A stretch of 64,000 bases of DNA, taken from Winogradskyella eximia (GTDB taxonomy: Bacteria > Bacteroidota > Bacteroidia > Flavobacteriales > Flavobacteriaceae). The notes beneath the pieces are model-generated. The model was not told the origin of the DNA, searched no databases, and was given only the letters and a program-made list of their open reading frames with translations. The stretch spans positions 738,085-802,084 of the forward strand of contig NZ_QRDV01000001.1 in NCBI RefSeq assembly GCF_003386165.1, in the 5' to 3' direction. The position numbers and the translations under genes were made by a program. Below, piece by piece: positions 56,663-64,000 of the stretch; positions within the stretch are counted from its first letter, which is position 1, and every line of letters begins with the position of its first letter.

Positions 56663-58069
56663 CTATTTAGGCAAGTCTTTTTTCCAATCTTTCCACAGAC
56701 TTTTAAGTTCGCTCACCACTTGTTTATTGTTTTCTGCTACATTATTTTTTTCAAACGGATCTTTAGAAATATTGTAGAGTTCTTCTTTACTAATGTCTTC
56801 ATTAAGTAAAAGTTTCCAGTCTCCATGTCTAACCGCTCCCTTTGCCCAATGATTTGAATTCTCTTTTGGGAAACGCCATTCCCAAAATAATGGTTTTGTT
56901 CTTTTAAAGCTATTATTTTCTAAAATAGAGCTGATATTTTCTCCATCAATAGCATAATCGTTTGGCAATTCTATTTCTGCTAAACTTGCAAACGTTGGCA
57001 GTAAATCTACTGTAGATAGTACACTTGTAGAATCTACCTTATTTTTTTCAACATGATTTTTCCATTTTACAATTAAAGGCACCACAACTCCTCCTTCATA
57101 AATATCTACTTTTCTTCCTTTTAAACCTGCTGTCGATGCTGCTTCTAATGATGGTCCGTAAGCTGCTGGTCCATTATCACTTGAAAAAATAATTAGTGTG
57201 TTGTCATCTAATCCCATTTCAGATATGGAGTCTAATAAGCGTCCAACATGAAAATCAGCATCTTTTAAAACGGCATAATAGGTTTCTTTGCTTGGTGATA
57301 AGCCTTTAAAAGATTCACGTTGTGCTTCTGAAGGCCATAAAGGTGTATGTGGATCTTTTAACCAAAGGTTGACAAACATGGGCTGTTTGTCTTTATTTTC
57401 CTTAATAAAATCAATTGTTTCATCTACAGCAATTCTACTAGAGCTTTGTACCCATAAGGTATCCGTATCCATAAATCGTGTGGTTTCCCATTTTTGATCT
57501 CCTTTCCAAGTTGGTCCATTGCCGTTCCAAACTCTAGCTTCATCGTAGCCGTAAACTTTAGGCTCTGGAGCTGAAGGATCTCCATGAGGTTTGCCACCAC
57601 CTCCTAAATGCCATTTCCCAAAATGTGCCGTTTTATAGCCTGCTTGTTGCATGGTTTGAGGCAGGTATACTGGTAAGGAATCATTTAAATAATTGGGCAT
57701 ATTGCGTCTTTCATTCACTTCATTTCCGGCAAAATGACCATGGACGCGATGTCTTGCGGGAAAATGCCCTGTTATAACTGACGATCTACTCGGAGAACAC
57801 ACACCACTAGTTACATGGAACTGTGTAAATCGCGTACCTTCTGAAGCCATTTTATCTAGATTAGGAGTAACAACTTCTGTATTTCCATAAACACCCAAAT
57901 CTCCATAACCCCAATCATCTGCGAAAATAAAAATGATGTTTGGCCGTGAATCTCCTGATTTAACTACAGTTTCTTTATCAATTACAGTGGTCTTCTTAGT
58001 ATCATTACAAGAATACATCACAATTGCAATACATAAAAGTGTGATATATTTTAATGGACTCATTATCAT
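56663..58069 (-). CDS. Family S1 sulfatase 2, predicted lipoprotein
   Basis: Compact type I sulfatase, 468 residues. Lipobox VMYSC (Cys21), FADDWGYGDLGVYG metal site, formylglycine precursor Cys91 in VCSPSRS, GKWHLGGGG, and SSDNGPAAYG. There is no extra C-terminal domain. A second ATG at 58063 is an equally good start. It lies 39 bases upstream of sulfatase 1 and 7 bases downstream of sulfatase 3, in one transcription unit. Confidence 0.92.
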   Translation of the reverse strand: MIMSPLKYITLLCIAIVMYSCNDTKKTTVIDKETVVKSGDSRPNIIFIFADDWGYGDLGVYGNTEVVTPNLDKMASEGTRFTQFHVTSGVCSPSRSSVITGHFPARHRVHGHFAGNEVNERRNMPNYLNDSLPVYLPQTMQQAGYKTAHFGKWHLGGGGKPHGDPSAPEPKVYGYDEARVWNGNGPTWKGDQKWETTRFMDTDTLWVQSSSRIAVDETIDFIKENKDKQPMFVNLWLKDPHTPLWPSEAQRESFKGLSPSKETYYAVLKDADFHVGRLLDSISEMGLDDNTLIIFSSDNGPAAYGPSLEAASTAGLKGRKVDIYEGGVVVPLIVKWKNHVEKNKVDSTSVLSTVDLLPTFASLAEIELPNDYAIDGENISSILENNSFKRTKPLFWEWRFPKENSNHWAKGAVRHGDWKLLLNEDISKEELYNISKDPFEKNNVAENNKQVVSELKSLWKDWKKDLPK

Positions 58070-58076
58070 TTCAGTG

Positions 58077-59627
58077 TTAATTTTTAAACGTTTCTGTTTT
58101 CTGTTCGTTGATTAATGCTGCAGCCAATTCATTGACTTTCTCAGGAAATTGACTTGCTAAATTAGTGTTTTGCCCTATATCGTCTTTAAGATTGAAGAGT
58201 TGTACAGTATCCTTAGCGGTTTCAAAACGCTGCCCTTCTACAAACCATTTTGGTATTCTAGTGTGGTAACCATCTTTATTATTAATGTATAACCAATCTC
58301 CTTTTCTAATCGCATATTTTGAAGCCCAAGTATTATGAACAATGGTTTCTCTTACAGGTTCATTTGTATTTGTTAGCCATACATCAGAAAAATTAAAACT
58401 ATCATGCTGAAACCCTTTTGGTAAATCGCTATTTGTAATAGACGCTAAAGTATTTAGAATATCTATTTGGCTAAATAACTGAGTGCTCTTAGTCCCTGGT
58501 TTTATTTTATTAGGCCATTTTACAATAAATGGAACATGGTGTCCACCTTCGTAAATGTCTCTTTTAACGCCTCTAAATGGATTAGAACTATTATGATCGT
58601 AATTTTTAATGCGGTTGTAAGCATAGTGCTCTGATCCATTGTCTGAAGTAAAAATAACAATGGTATTTTCGTCAGCATCTATCGCTTTTAAAGCGTCTAA
58701 AATTTGTCCAACAGCATCATCTGTTTGATACATATAATCACCATAAGGCCCAGCATTGCTTTTTCCTCTAAATTCTTCATTCGGAATTATTGGTGCATGA
58801 GGAGAAGGAAAGGCCATATATAAAAAGAAAGGTTGCTCTGCTTTGTCTTGATTTTTTATAAAGGTGACTGCAGAACTAGTAACCGTTGGTAAAATCTTGT
58901 AAAAATCCCAATCTTTAACTGCTGGTCCTGGTCTTAATTCCCAATTACCTTCTAATGCAAAATCTTTTTTGGGATGTTGTAAGGTTATTGTCGGAACTTC
59001 TTTTACTTTATCATTCTCTATCCAAGTATAAGGTGGAAAATTAATAGTGCCATCACCAAAGTAAGAATCAAATCCAATGGACAACGGTCCTTTAGGGATG
59101 GATTTTTCCCAATCATAAGCTTGTGCTGGCCAAATTTCAATTTCTTTTTTTCCATGCTTCGCTTTTTCTTTTTGAGTAAAGTCTTTTTTTCTGATAGCTT
59201 CCCAATTCCACCCTAAATGCCATTTGCCTATTGCAGCTGTCTTGTAACCGTTATTGTTAAGGATTTTGGGCAACGTCACCTGATTTTCTTTAAAAACAGA
59301 TTCGCCCATAGAGTGCACAATATCGTTGAAATCTCTCCAATGGTATCGACCAGATAACAAGGCATATCGACTTGGTGTACAAATGCCAGAAGAACTATGA
59401 GCCTCTGTCATTAAAAGCCCTTCTTTAGCTAATTGATCTAAATTTGGAGTTGGTATTTTAGATTGAGGATTTTGAATTGCCAAATCACCATAACCCATAT
59501 CATCTGCATAAAAAATGATTATATTGGGTTTATCAACCGTAGCAGTTGGTTTAGTTGGTTTTGTTTGTTGTTGACAAGCGGTTAAGCACACCAACATTAA
59601 AATATAAAAGTAGGCGCCTATTTTCAT
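58077..59627 (-). CDS. Family S1 sulfatase 3, predicted lipoprotein
   Basis: Type I sulfatase of 516 residues from the ATG at 59627, which starts 4 bases after the preceding gene; an earlier ATG (59654) lies inside that gene. Lipobox VCLTAC (Cys18), FYADDMGYGDLA, formylglycine precursor Cys83 in GICTPSRYALLSGRY, GKWHLGW and TSDNGSEH. It differs from the other two in the long insertion around residues 115-200, so the three sulfatases probably cut different sulfate positions. Confidence 0.92.
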   Translation of the reverse strand: MKIGAYFYILMLVCLTACQQQTKPTKPTATVDKPNIIIFYADDMGYGDLAIQNPQSKIPTPNLDQLAKEGLLMTEAHSSSGICTPSRYALLSGRYHWRDFNDIVHSMGESVFKENQVTLPKILNNNGYKTAAIGKWHLGWNWEAIRKKDFTQKEKAKHGKKEIEIWPAQAYDWEKSIPKGPLSIGFDSYFGDGTINFPPYTWIENDKVKEVPTITLQHPKKDFALEGNWELRPGPAVKDWDFYKILPTVTSSAVTFIKNQDKAEQPFFLYMAFPSPHAPIIPNEEFRGKSNAGPYGDYMYQTDDAVGQILDALKAIDADENTIVIFTSDNGSEHYAYNRIKNYDHNSSNPFRGVKRDIYEGGHHVPFIVKWPNKIKPGTKSTQLFSQIDILNTLASITNSDLPKGFQHDSFNFSDVWLTNTNEPVRETIVHNTWASKYAIRKGDWLYINNKDGYHTRIPKWFVEGQRFETAKDTVQLFNLKDDIGQNTNLASQFPEKVNELAAALINEQKTETFKN

Positions 59628-59631
59628 AGTG

Positions 59632-60786
59632 TTAGCTTTGTTTTTTCCAGTCAATGGAGGCTTTCTTATTTTCTAAATCGACCCAAATACTGGCATGCTC
59701 GTAATTTCTGGTTAAAATCCAATCGTTAACTTGCATGTCATCTAAAGGTTTACCTAGAGGTTTGTCAAATTCTGGATACCATAAAAGTGATCCCATATTT
59801 AAGCGATAGCCCCAATTATAAATAATATAAGAATGTTTTTGTGCTCCAGCTAAAAAAGAAGCTAGTGCAAAAGTTAAATGCTCTTTAGAAATTTTCTCTT
59901 TTTCTTTTTCAGATTTAGACATAAACTTTTTGTTCAACCATGTATTTTCTGGCCAAGTTTTAAACACTACAATTTTACCTGTTTTACCTGCTTTTTCCAT
60001 TTCTTGAATATCCTTAAGCATACTTTCTTTCGTTTTGCTATTAAAATATCCAAAATGCTCAATCATTATGGCATCTGTGAAATCTGGAAAATCATTGCCT
60101 GTATTTCTTTGGGGTGTAGAACGAATTCCGTTATACACAATTAATTTTTCGTCACCAATTTTAGCTCTAGTTTCTTTAATTAAATCTTTTAAGCCTTGCT
60201 GAATTGAATCATACTTTTCAATTCCCCACAATTTTTTATTTCCAGGACTAGTGACCTGATTTAATGCATCAAAGAAAACACCATCGATATTTTTATTATT
60301 CAAATTATCTTTCGCAACATCAGACCACCAATCTCTAACTTCTGGATTAGATAAATCGTAGCGCTTTGTTTTCTCACTTTTTAAATCTAAGTCTCCTTTT
60401 TTTGTTTTGAGCCACCAATCTGATTTTGTTTGATAGTCTTCATGAGCTTTGTACATGCTGTAATCTAAAAAGGCATTCCAATAAAATACCACTTTCATGT
60501 CTGGGTTTAGAGCTTTTAAAACTTCAGCATCAGCAGCAATAGATTCTTCCGAATGTTTGTATTTTGGATAGCCGTGTGCTTTTTCTAATACCGTAAAGTT
60601 GGAATGTGAAGCAATGAATTTTGCCTCCGCTTTAGTTAGAAGATCTCCTTTTTTTCCGAAGTGGAATGCTACAGGAACCTTATCCCAACTAAATTCTGGA
60701 TAATGTGTATCGTTTTGAGAAAACGCAGCTTGAGATATGACCAAACCAATTAAAAAGAGACTTTTATGTAAAAACGTTAACTTCAT
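59632..60786 (-). CDS. Putative glycoside hydrolase (GHL15-like barrel), secreted
   Basis: 384 residues with a Sec signal peptide (FLIGLVISQAAFSQ). The chain has the strand pattern of a TIM barrel: VPVAFHFGK, FTVLEKAHGY, MKVVFYWNAF, IDGVFFDALNQV, KLIVYNGIRS, AIMIEHFGYF, KIVVFKTWPE, HSYIIYNWGY. Acidic residues after strands (FFDAL, IEHFG) are candidate catalytic residues. It resembles hypothetical glycosyl hydrolases of the GHL15 type, but no characterised CAZy family is recognised with confidence. It lies 10 bases from the GH29 gene and 4 from a sulfatase gene, so a role in the same glycan pathway is likely. Confidence 0.6.
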   Translation of the reverse strand: MKLTFLHKSLFLIGLVISQAAFSQNDTHYPEFSWDKVPVAFHFGKKGDLLTKAEAKFIASHSNFTVLEKAHGYPKYKHSEESIAADAEVLKALNPDMKVVFYWNAFLDYSMYKAHEDYQTKSDWWLKTKKGDLDLKSEKTKRYDLSNPEVRDWWSDVAKDNLNNKNIDGVFFDALNQVTSPGNKKLWGIEKYDSIQQGLKDLIKETRAKIGDEKLIVYNGIRSTPQRNTGNDFPDFTDAIMIEHFGYFNSKTKESMLKDIQEMEKAGKTGKIVVFKTWPENTWLNKKFMSKSEKEKEKISKEHLTFALASFLAGAQKHSYIIYNWGYRLNMGSLLWYPEFDKPLGKPLDDMQVNDWILTRNYEHASIWVDLENKKASIDWKKQS

Positions 60787-60796
60787 TATGCTTACA

Positions 60797-62587
60797 TTAT
60801 TTTATTGGTAAAATTTTAATAGATTTTAAACTAGATGTTTGTGGATCACCTTCAACCAAAGACGTTTTTATAATATGATTACCAGCTGTCTTAAACTCTA
60901 AAATTCCCATTCTACGATACGCATATTTGTCAGTGGCTGCTTGTTGGTTTTGAACTTTTATACCTTCATCTGTTGTTGTTTTCCAAACCAATCGTCCTTC
61001 TCCTTTATATTCTAAATCTAAATAGTAGTAACCAGGTTCTTTAACGTTTACTTCCCAACATACCATGCCATCTTCTTCCCAATTACTTACTTGGTTGGCG
61101 TGTTTCCATTCACCAAATTTCTCCATCCAGCGAACGTTTTTTTGTTCTGCACCTTCGGCTTTTCCGAATTCAGTTAATAATCTGGTAGATACATTTGGAT
61201 AGATGCCTAAGTGTGTTTCTACAATAGGTTCTGCATCTTCAAGTTCTACTTCAATTACAGAAATTAATTTTTCAGGAGCTTTGTAAGGTACATCAATAAC
61301 TAACCAATCATTGTCTTTAGAAAATTTTAGAGAACTACTTTTTGATCCGTCTAAAAGCGAGATTTTTTTCACTTTAGATTTTAAACCAGGCAGGTATAGT
61401 TTACCATCTGTTGGCCATTTACCTACAGATAAATAAAGCGATTTGTCGTTTGTAGTTACATCTCCCCAAGGTAATGCATAGCCCCAAGGAGAACTACCTG
61501 CATCATAAACGACTTGTGGATATTTTTGAATCCAACGACCAGACTCTTGTAAAAATTCTATACCAATACTTGGAATGGCACCATTGCTATCTGGACCTAC
61601 GTTAAATAAATACGTACCACCTCTAGCTACTGTTTCAATAACACGACCTAAAATCTTTTTAGGACTTTTAAAATTATTATCATACCAAGCATAAGACCAA
61701 GAATCGTTGTTTGTATCACAAGTTTCCCAAAGACCTTCGACATTTCGAGTTGGTACTTCCATATCACCTATACTAGCATAATCTCCCATGCCATAGCCTA
61801 CTCTACTGCACATCATAGCATTTGGTTGTAGCTCTCTTACCATATCTGCTAATTCTACCACGTACTCTTTTGGCATATCTCCTGGTGTATCAAACCACAC
61901 AAAGTCTATTTGGCCATAATTAGTACATATTTCTCTAACTTGAGGTTTACACTTATTGTAGAAATAATCTTTAAAATCTACTTTATTTCCGTCTTCATCA
62001 ACTTCTGGACCTCTAGTACCTCCTGGAGCTGTCCAATCTTGATTATGCGAATAATAGAATCCGAACCCAAGTCCTAGTTCTTTACAAGCTGCAGATAACT
62101 CGTGCATTGGATCTCTACCAAATGGAGTAGCATCTACAATATTGAAATCACTTGCTTCAGAATCGAACATAGCGAAACCTTCATGATGTTTACTGGTAAT
62201 GATAATGTATTTCATTCCAGCATCTTTGGCTAATTGAGCAATTTGTTTGGCATCGAATTGAGTAGGATTAAATGTTTTCGCGGTTTCCATATAGTCTTTT
62301 GGAGAAATATTTGCAACACGCTTGCTCATTAACCATTCTCCAATACCATAATACGTCTTATCTTCCCATACGCCACCTAAGTTTGAAAACAAACCCCAAT
62401 GAATAAACATGCCGTAATTTCCTTCATCGAATAACTTCGCTTTTCCACTTTTTAAGGCATCTCCAGAAACGGTGGTTTCTCCCCACATTTCTTCCATTCC
62501 CTTTTTGTTCTTATCTTGAGAATGTATGGCCATAACACCAACAAGCATTACTAAAACGGAAAATATAAAACATCTATTATTAAACAT
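60797..62587 (-). CDS. GH29 alpha-L-fucosidase, secreted
   Basis: Releases terminal fucose with retention. 596 residues with a signal peptide (VLVMLVGVMAIHSQ). GH29 signatures: GMFIHWGLFS (60-69), ITSKHHEGFAMFDS (residues 130-143), SHNQDW, and the nucleophile Asp233 in FVWFDTPGD. After the barrel and a beta domain comes a further C-terminal domain (about 480-596) with carbohydrate-module character. Family known; linkage specificity cannot be read. It anchors the view that this locus targets a fucose-containing, sulfated polymer. Confidence 0.93.
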   Translation of the reverse strand: MFNNRCFIFSVLVMLVGVMAIHSQDKNKKGMEEMWGETTVSGDALKSGKAKLFDEGNYGMFIHWGLFSNLGGVWEDKTYYGIGEWLMSKRVANISPKDYMETAKTFNPTQFDAKQIAQLAKDAGMKYIIITSKHHEGFAMFDSEASDFNIVDATPFGRDPMHELSAACKELGLGFGFYYSHNQDWTAPGGTRGPEVDEDGNKVDFKDYFYNKCKPQVREICTNYGQIDFVWFDTPGDMPKEYVVELADMVRELQPNAMMCSRVGYGMGDYASIGDMEVPTRNVEGLWETCDTNNDSWSYAWYDNNFKSPKKILGRVIETVARGGTYLFNVGPDSNGAIPSIGIEFLQESGRWIQKYPQVVYDAGSSPWGYALPWGDVTTNDKSLYLSVGKWPTDGKLYLPGLKSKVKKISLLDGSKSSSLKFSKDNDWLVIDVPYKAPEKLISVIEVELEDAEPIVETHLGIYPNVSTRLLTEFGKAEGAEQKNVRWMEKFGEWKHANQVSNWEEDGMVCWEVNVKEPGYYYLDLEYKGEGRLVWKTTTDEGIKVQNQQAATDKYAYRRMGILEFKTAGNHIIKTSLVEGDPQTSSLKSIKILPIK

Positions 62588-62721
62588 ATTCGAACTGTTA
62601 TTAATTTTAAACTTTTTGACAAGCAGATGTAAACCATCAACTTTTTTTTATCATTTACAATATTCTTGAGTCGTCAATAATGGTGAATACATTAACGACG
62701 CTCAAGATTTTTTTTTTTAGA
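62588..62721 (-). other. Gap between TonB receptor and GH29 gene, with hairpin
   Basis: 134 bases. An imperfect stem CTTGAGTCGT...ACGACGCTCAAG (62665-62706) adjoins a long run of T on the plus strand (62707-62718). In the minus direction the A run comes before the hairpin and no T tract follows, so it is a poor terminator for the receptor gene and may be a processing or stability site. Confidence 0.45.
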
Positions 62722-64000
62722 TTATAATCTGTATCTCAACCCAATTTTCCAAGTCGGAGTTCTTTGGTAATAAGACGTTAAATTTTGAGTGTCATCTCCA
62801 ATATAACGACGTGTATCTTCTCCTGTAAGATTACTTACACCTGCACTTGCTTGTAACTTTTTTGTAATTTTATATTTTAAATTGATGCCTAAAAGCGTCG
62901 TTCCTTCTGTATAATGTGCTTCATCTGCACGTGTAGATCCAATACCACCCAAATTACTTAAGTAATTACTTCTGTAGGCTGCAGTAAATCTAAAAGAGAA
63001 CCCGTACTTTTCATAGTACATCACTGTATTGAAGTTGTGTTTAGATGTTCCAGGGAAACCATTAGTGGCATCTCCAACAGCTCCATCAAAATTACTTTCA
63101 ACAAAAGAATAATTTGCTCGTAAACCAAACCCACTTGCAAAGCCAGGTAAAAATGTAAAGTGATGATTAAAGCCTATTTCAAATCCATAAAGTTGTGCAT
63201 TTGTAATATTTATAGGTGTAGAAATATCGAACAATAAATCTTCTTGTCCTGCAGGTAGTGCTACACCTAATGCTTCTATTCCAGGATATGCTTGATCATT
63301 TAATGTTTGACGTCCGATATAATTTTTAATATCCTTATAGAAAACACTACCAATAATAGCACCTCCATTTTTGCTGTATAGTTCAAGTGTCATATCATAC
63401 ATCCAAGCAGAATAAGGCTTTAACTTTGGATTTCCAGACGTAATTGTTCCTCTATATAAACTTGTTCCTAAATTTGGCTCATAGTCTGCTGAGCTAGGAT
63501 CGAATATTGCAGAAGTAGGATCTAAATACACCACCTCATTACTTGGCATCATATCTCTGTATTTTGGTCTAGATGTTCCTTTTGCGGCGCTAAATCTCCA
63601 GTTGAAATTTCTTTTTATTTTAAAATTGGCATTAAAACTTGGTAACACATCCCATCTAGAATTGTCTACTTCATGATATATAGCATCATTTACTACACCA
63701 CTAGTCTCTGCTATAGGATCAACTATTTCTACTCCGGTAAATCCCCTTGATTCATTTATGGTATTAATTGCTCTTACTCCAAAATTTAAAACCACTGGTA
63801 TATCAAATATTCTTGTTCTTGCATCAACTTGTGCATAGGTAGAAAAGGTTTTTTCTATCGCTCCATAAGATTTTGCAGGATTAAATTGTAAATCACCTTC
63901 CTCAGAAACCAATTGATCTATAGGTCTGTCAAAATCAAAAACACTTCCACCATTTAAACTATTAAATCCTGGAGTTAAATCTAACACGGCATTTCCAGGG
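62722..64000 (-). CDS. TonB-dependent receptor, C-terminal part
   Basis: Partial gene, open at the window edge (5' part missing); 426 residues visible. Beta-barrel strands with aromatic girdles (WRFSAAKGTSRPKYRDMMP, WMYDMTLELYSK, GFSFRFTAAYRSNYLSNLGG) and a terminal strand TPTWKIGLRYRL fit an outer-membrane receptor. The end resembles the TIGR01782 type rather than a SusC protein: NLTGEDTRRYIGDD. It would import oligosaccharides released outside. The upstream ATG/GTG seen near 63987 is internal, since the frame continues to the edge (PGNAV). No SusD is encoded in the visible part. Confidence 0.85.
   Translation of the reverse strand, partial: PGNAVLDLTPGFNSLNGGSVFDFDRPIDQLVSEEGDLQFNPAKSYGAIEKTFSTYAQVDARTRIFDIPVVLNFGVRAINTINESRGFTGVEIVDPIAETSGVVNDAIYHEVDNSRWDVLPSFNANFKIKRNFNWRFSAAKGTSRPKYRDMMPSNEVVYLDPTSAIFDPSSADYEPNLGTSLYRGTITSGNPKLKPYSAWMYDMTLELYSKNGGAIIGSVFYKDIKNYIGRQTLNDQAYPGIEALGVALPAGQEDLLFDISTPINITNAQLYGFEIGFNHHFTFLPGFASGFGLRANYSFVESNFDGAVGDATNGFPGTSKHNFNTVMYYEKYGFSFRFTAAYRSNYLSNLGGIGSTRADEAHYTEGTTLLGINLKYKITKKLQASAGVSNLTGEDTRRYIGDDTQNLTSYYQRTPTWKIGLRYRL

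Overview
The window looks like a chromosomal segment of a marine Flavobacteriaceae bacterium (Bacteroidota). The evidence is: AT-rich DNA, promoter elements of the Bacteroidota TAnnTTTG type, a type IX secretion (T9SS) C-terminal sorting domain, many predicted lipoproteins, an N-acyl-ornithine carbamoyltransferase of the Bacteroides type, and a sulfated-glycan utilisation cluster. I see no insertion sequence, prophage, CRISPR array, rRNA or tRNA. Most of the window is an unusually dense run of amino-acid biosynthesis and nitrogen-assimilation operons.

Layout. 1-2125: end of a DUF6493-like gene and a SWIM zinc-finger gene (minus). 2221-4914: metY-metX methionine operon (minus) behind a SAM-I riboswitch with its terminator. 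4945-6495: an unrecognised repeat-rich helical protein (minus). 6640-13631: leuA-leuC-leuD-leuB-ppc (plus). 13785-18197: two ammonium-transport units on the minus strand, porin-amtB and glnK-amtB, whose promoters share an almost identical block of about 95 bp with two palindromes. 18514-24496: gltB-gltD glutamate synthase (plus). 24642-31822: complete his operon hisG-D-C-B-H-A-F-IE (minus), preceded by a 20-residue His-rich leader peptide and an attenuator. 31877-40989: arginine operon (minus): GNAT acetyltransferase, argG, argC, proC, argD, argF', argB, argE, argH. 41402-42994: a GapN-like aldehyde dehydrogenase. 43075-50199: ilvD-ilvB-ilvN-ilvC-ilvA (minus) behind a probable attenuator. 50568-53354: a large T9SS-secreted protein (plus). 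53578-64000: a catabolic cluster with a formylglycine-generating enzyme, three S1 sulfatases, a putative glycoside hydrolase, a GH29 alpha-L-fucosidase and the 3' part of a TonB-dependent receptor, probably for a sulfated fucose-containing glycan such as fucoidan.

How it fits together. Ammonium enters through the two Amt proteins under P-II control and is fixed by the glutamate synthase cycle. Glutamate then feeds the Arg/Pro, His and branched-chain pathways encoded around it; ppc, joined to the leu operon, supplies oxaloacetate. Control is mostly by premature termination in leaders (SAM riboswitch, his attenuator, probable ilv attenuator). Gaps between genes inside these operons hold short palindromic elements of several sequence families; one of them encodes the C-terminus of HisC.

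The least explained and most interesting items are the twin-palindrome promoter block of the two ammonium operons, the palindromic elements filling the arg/his/ilv/leu operons, the ilv leader without a normal start codon, the structured GC-rich island upstream of the arginine operon, and an apparently exported FGE serving lipoprotein sulfatases.
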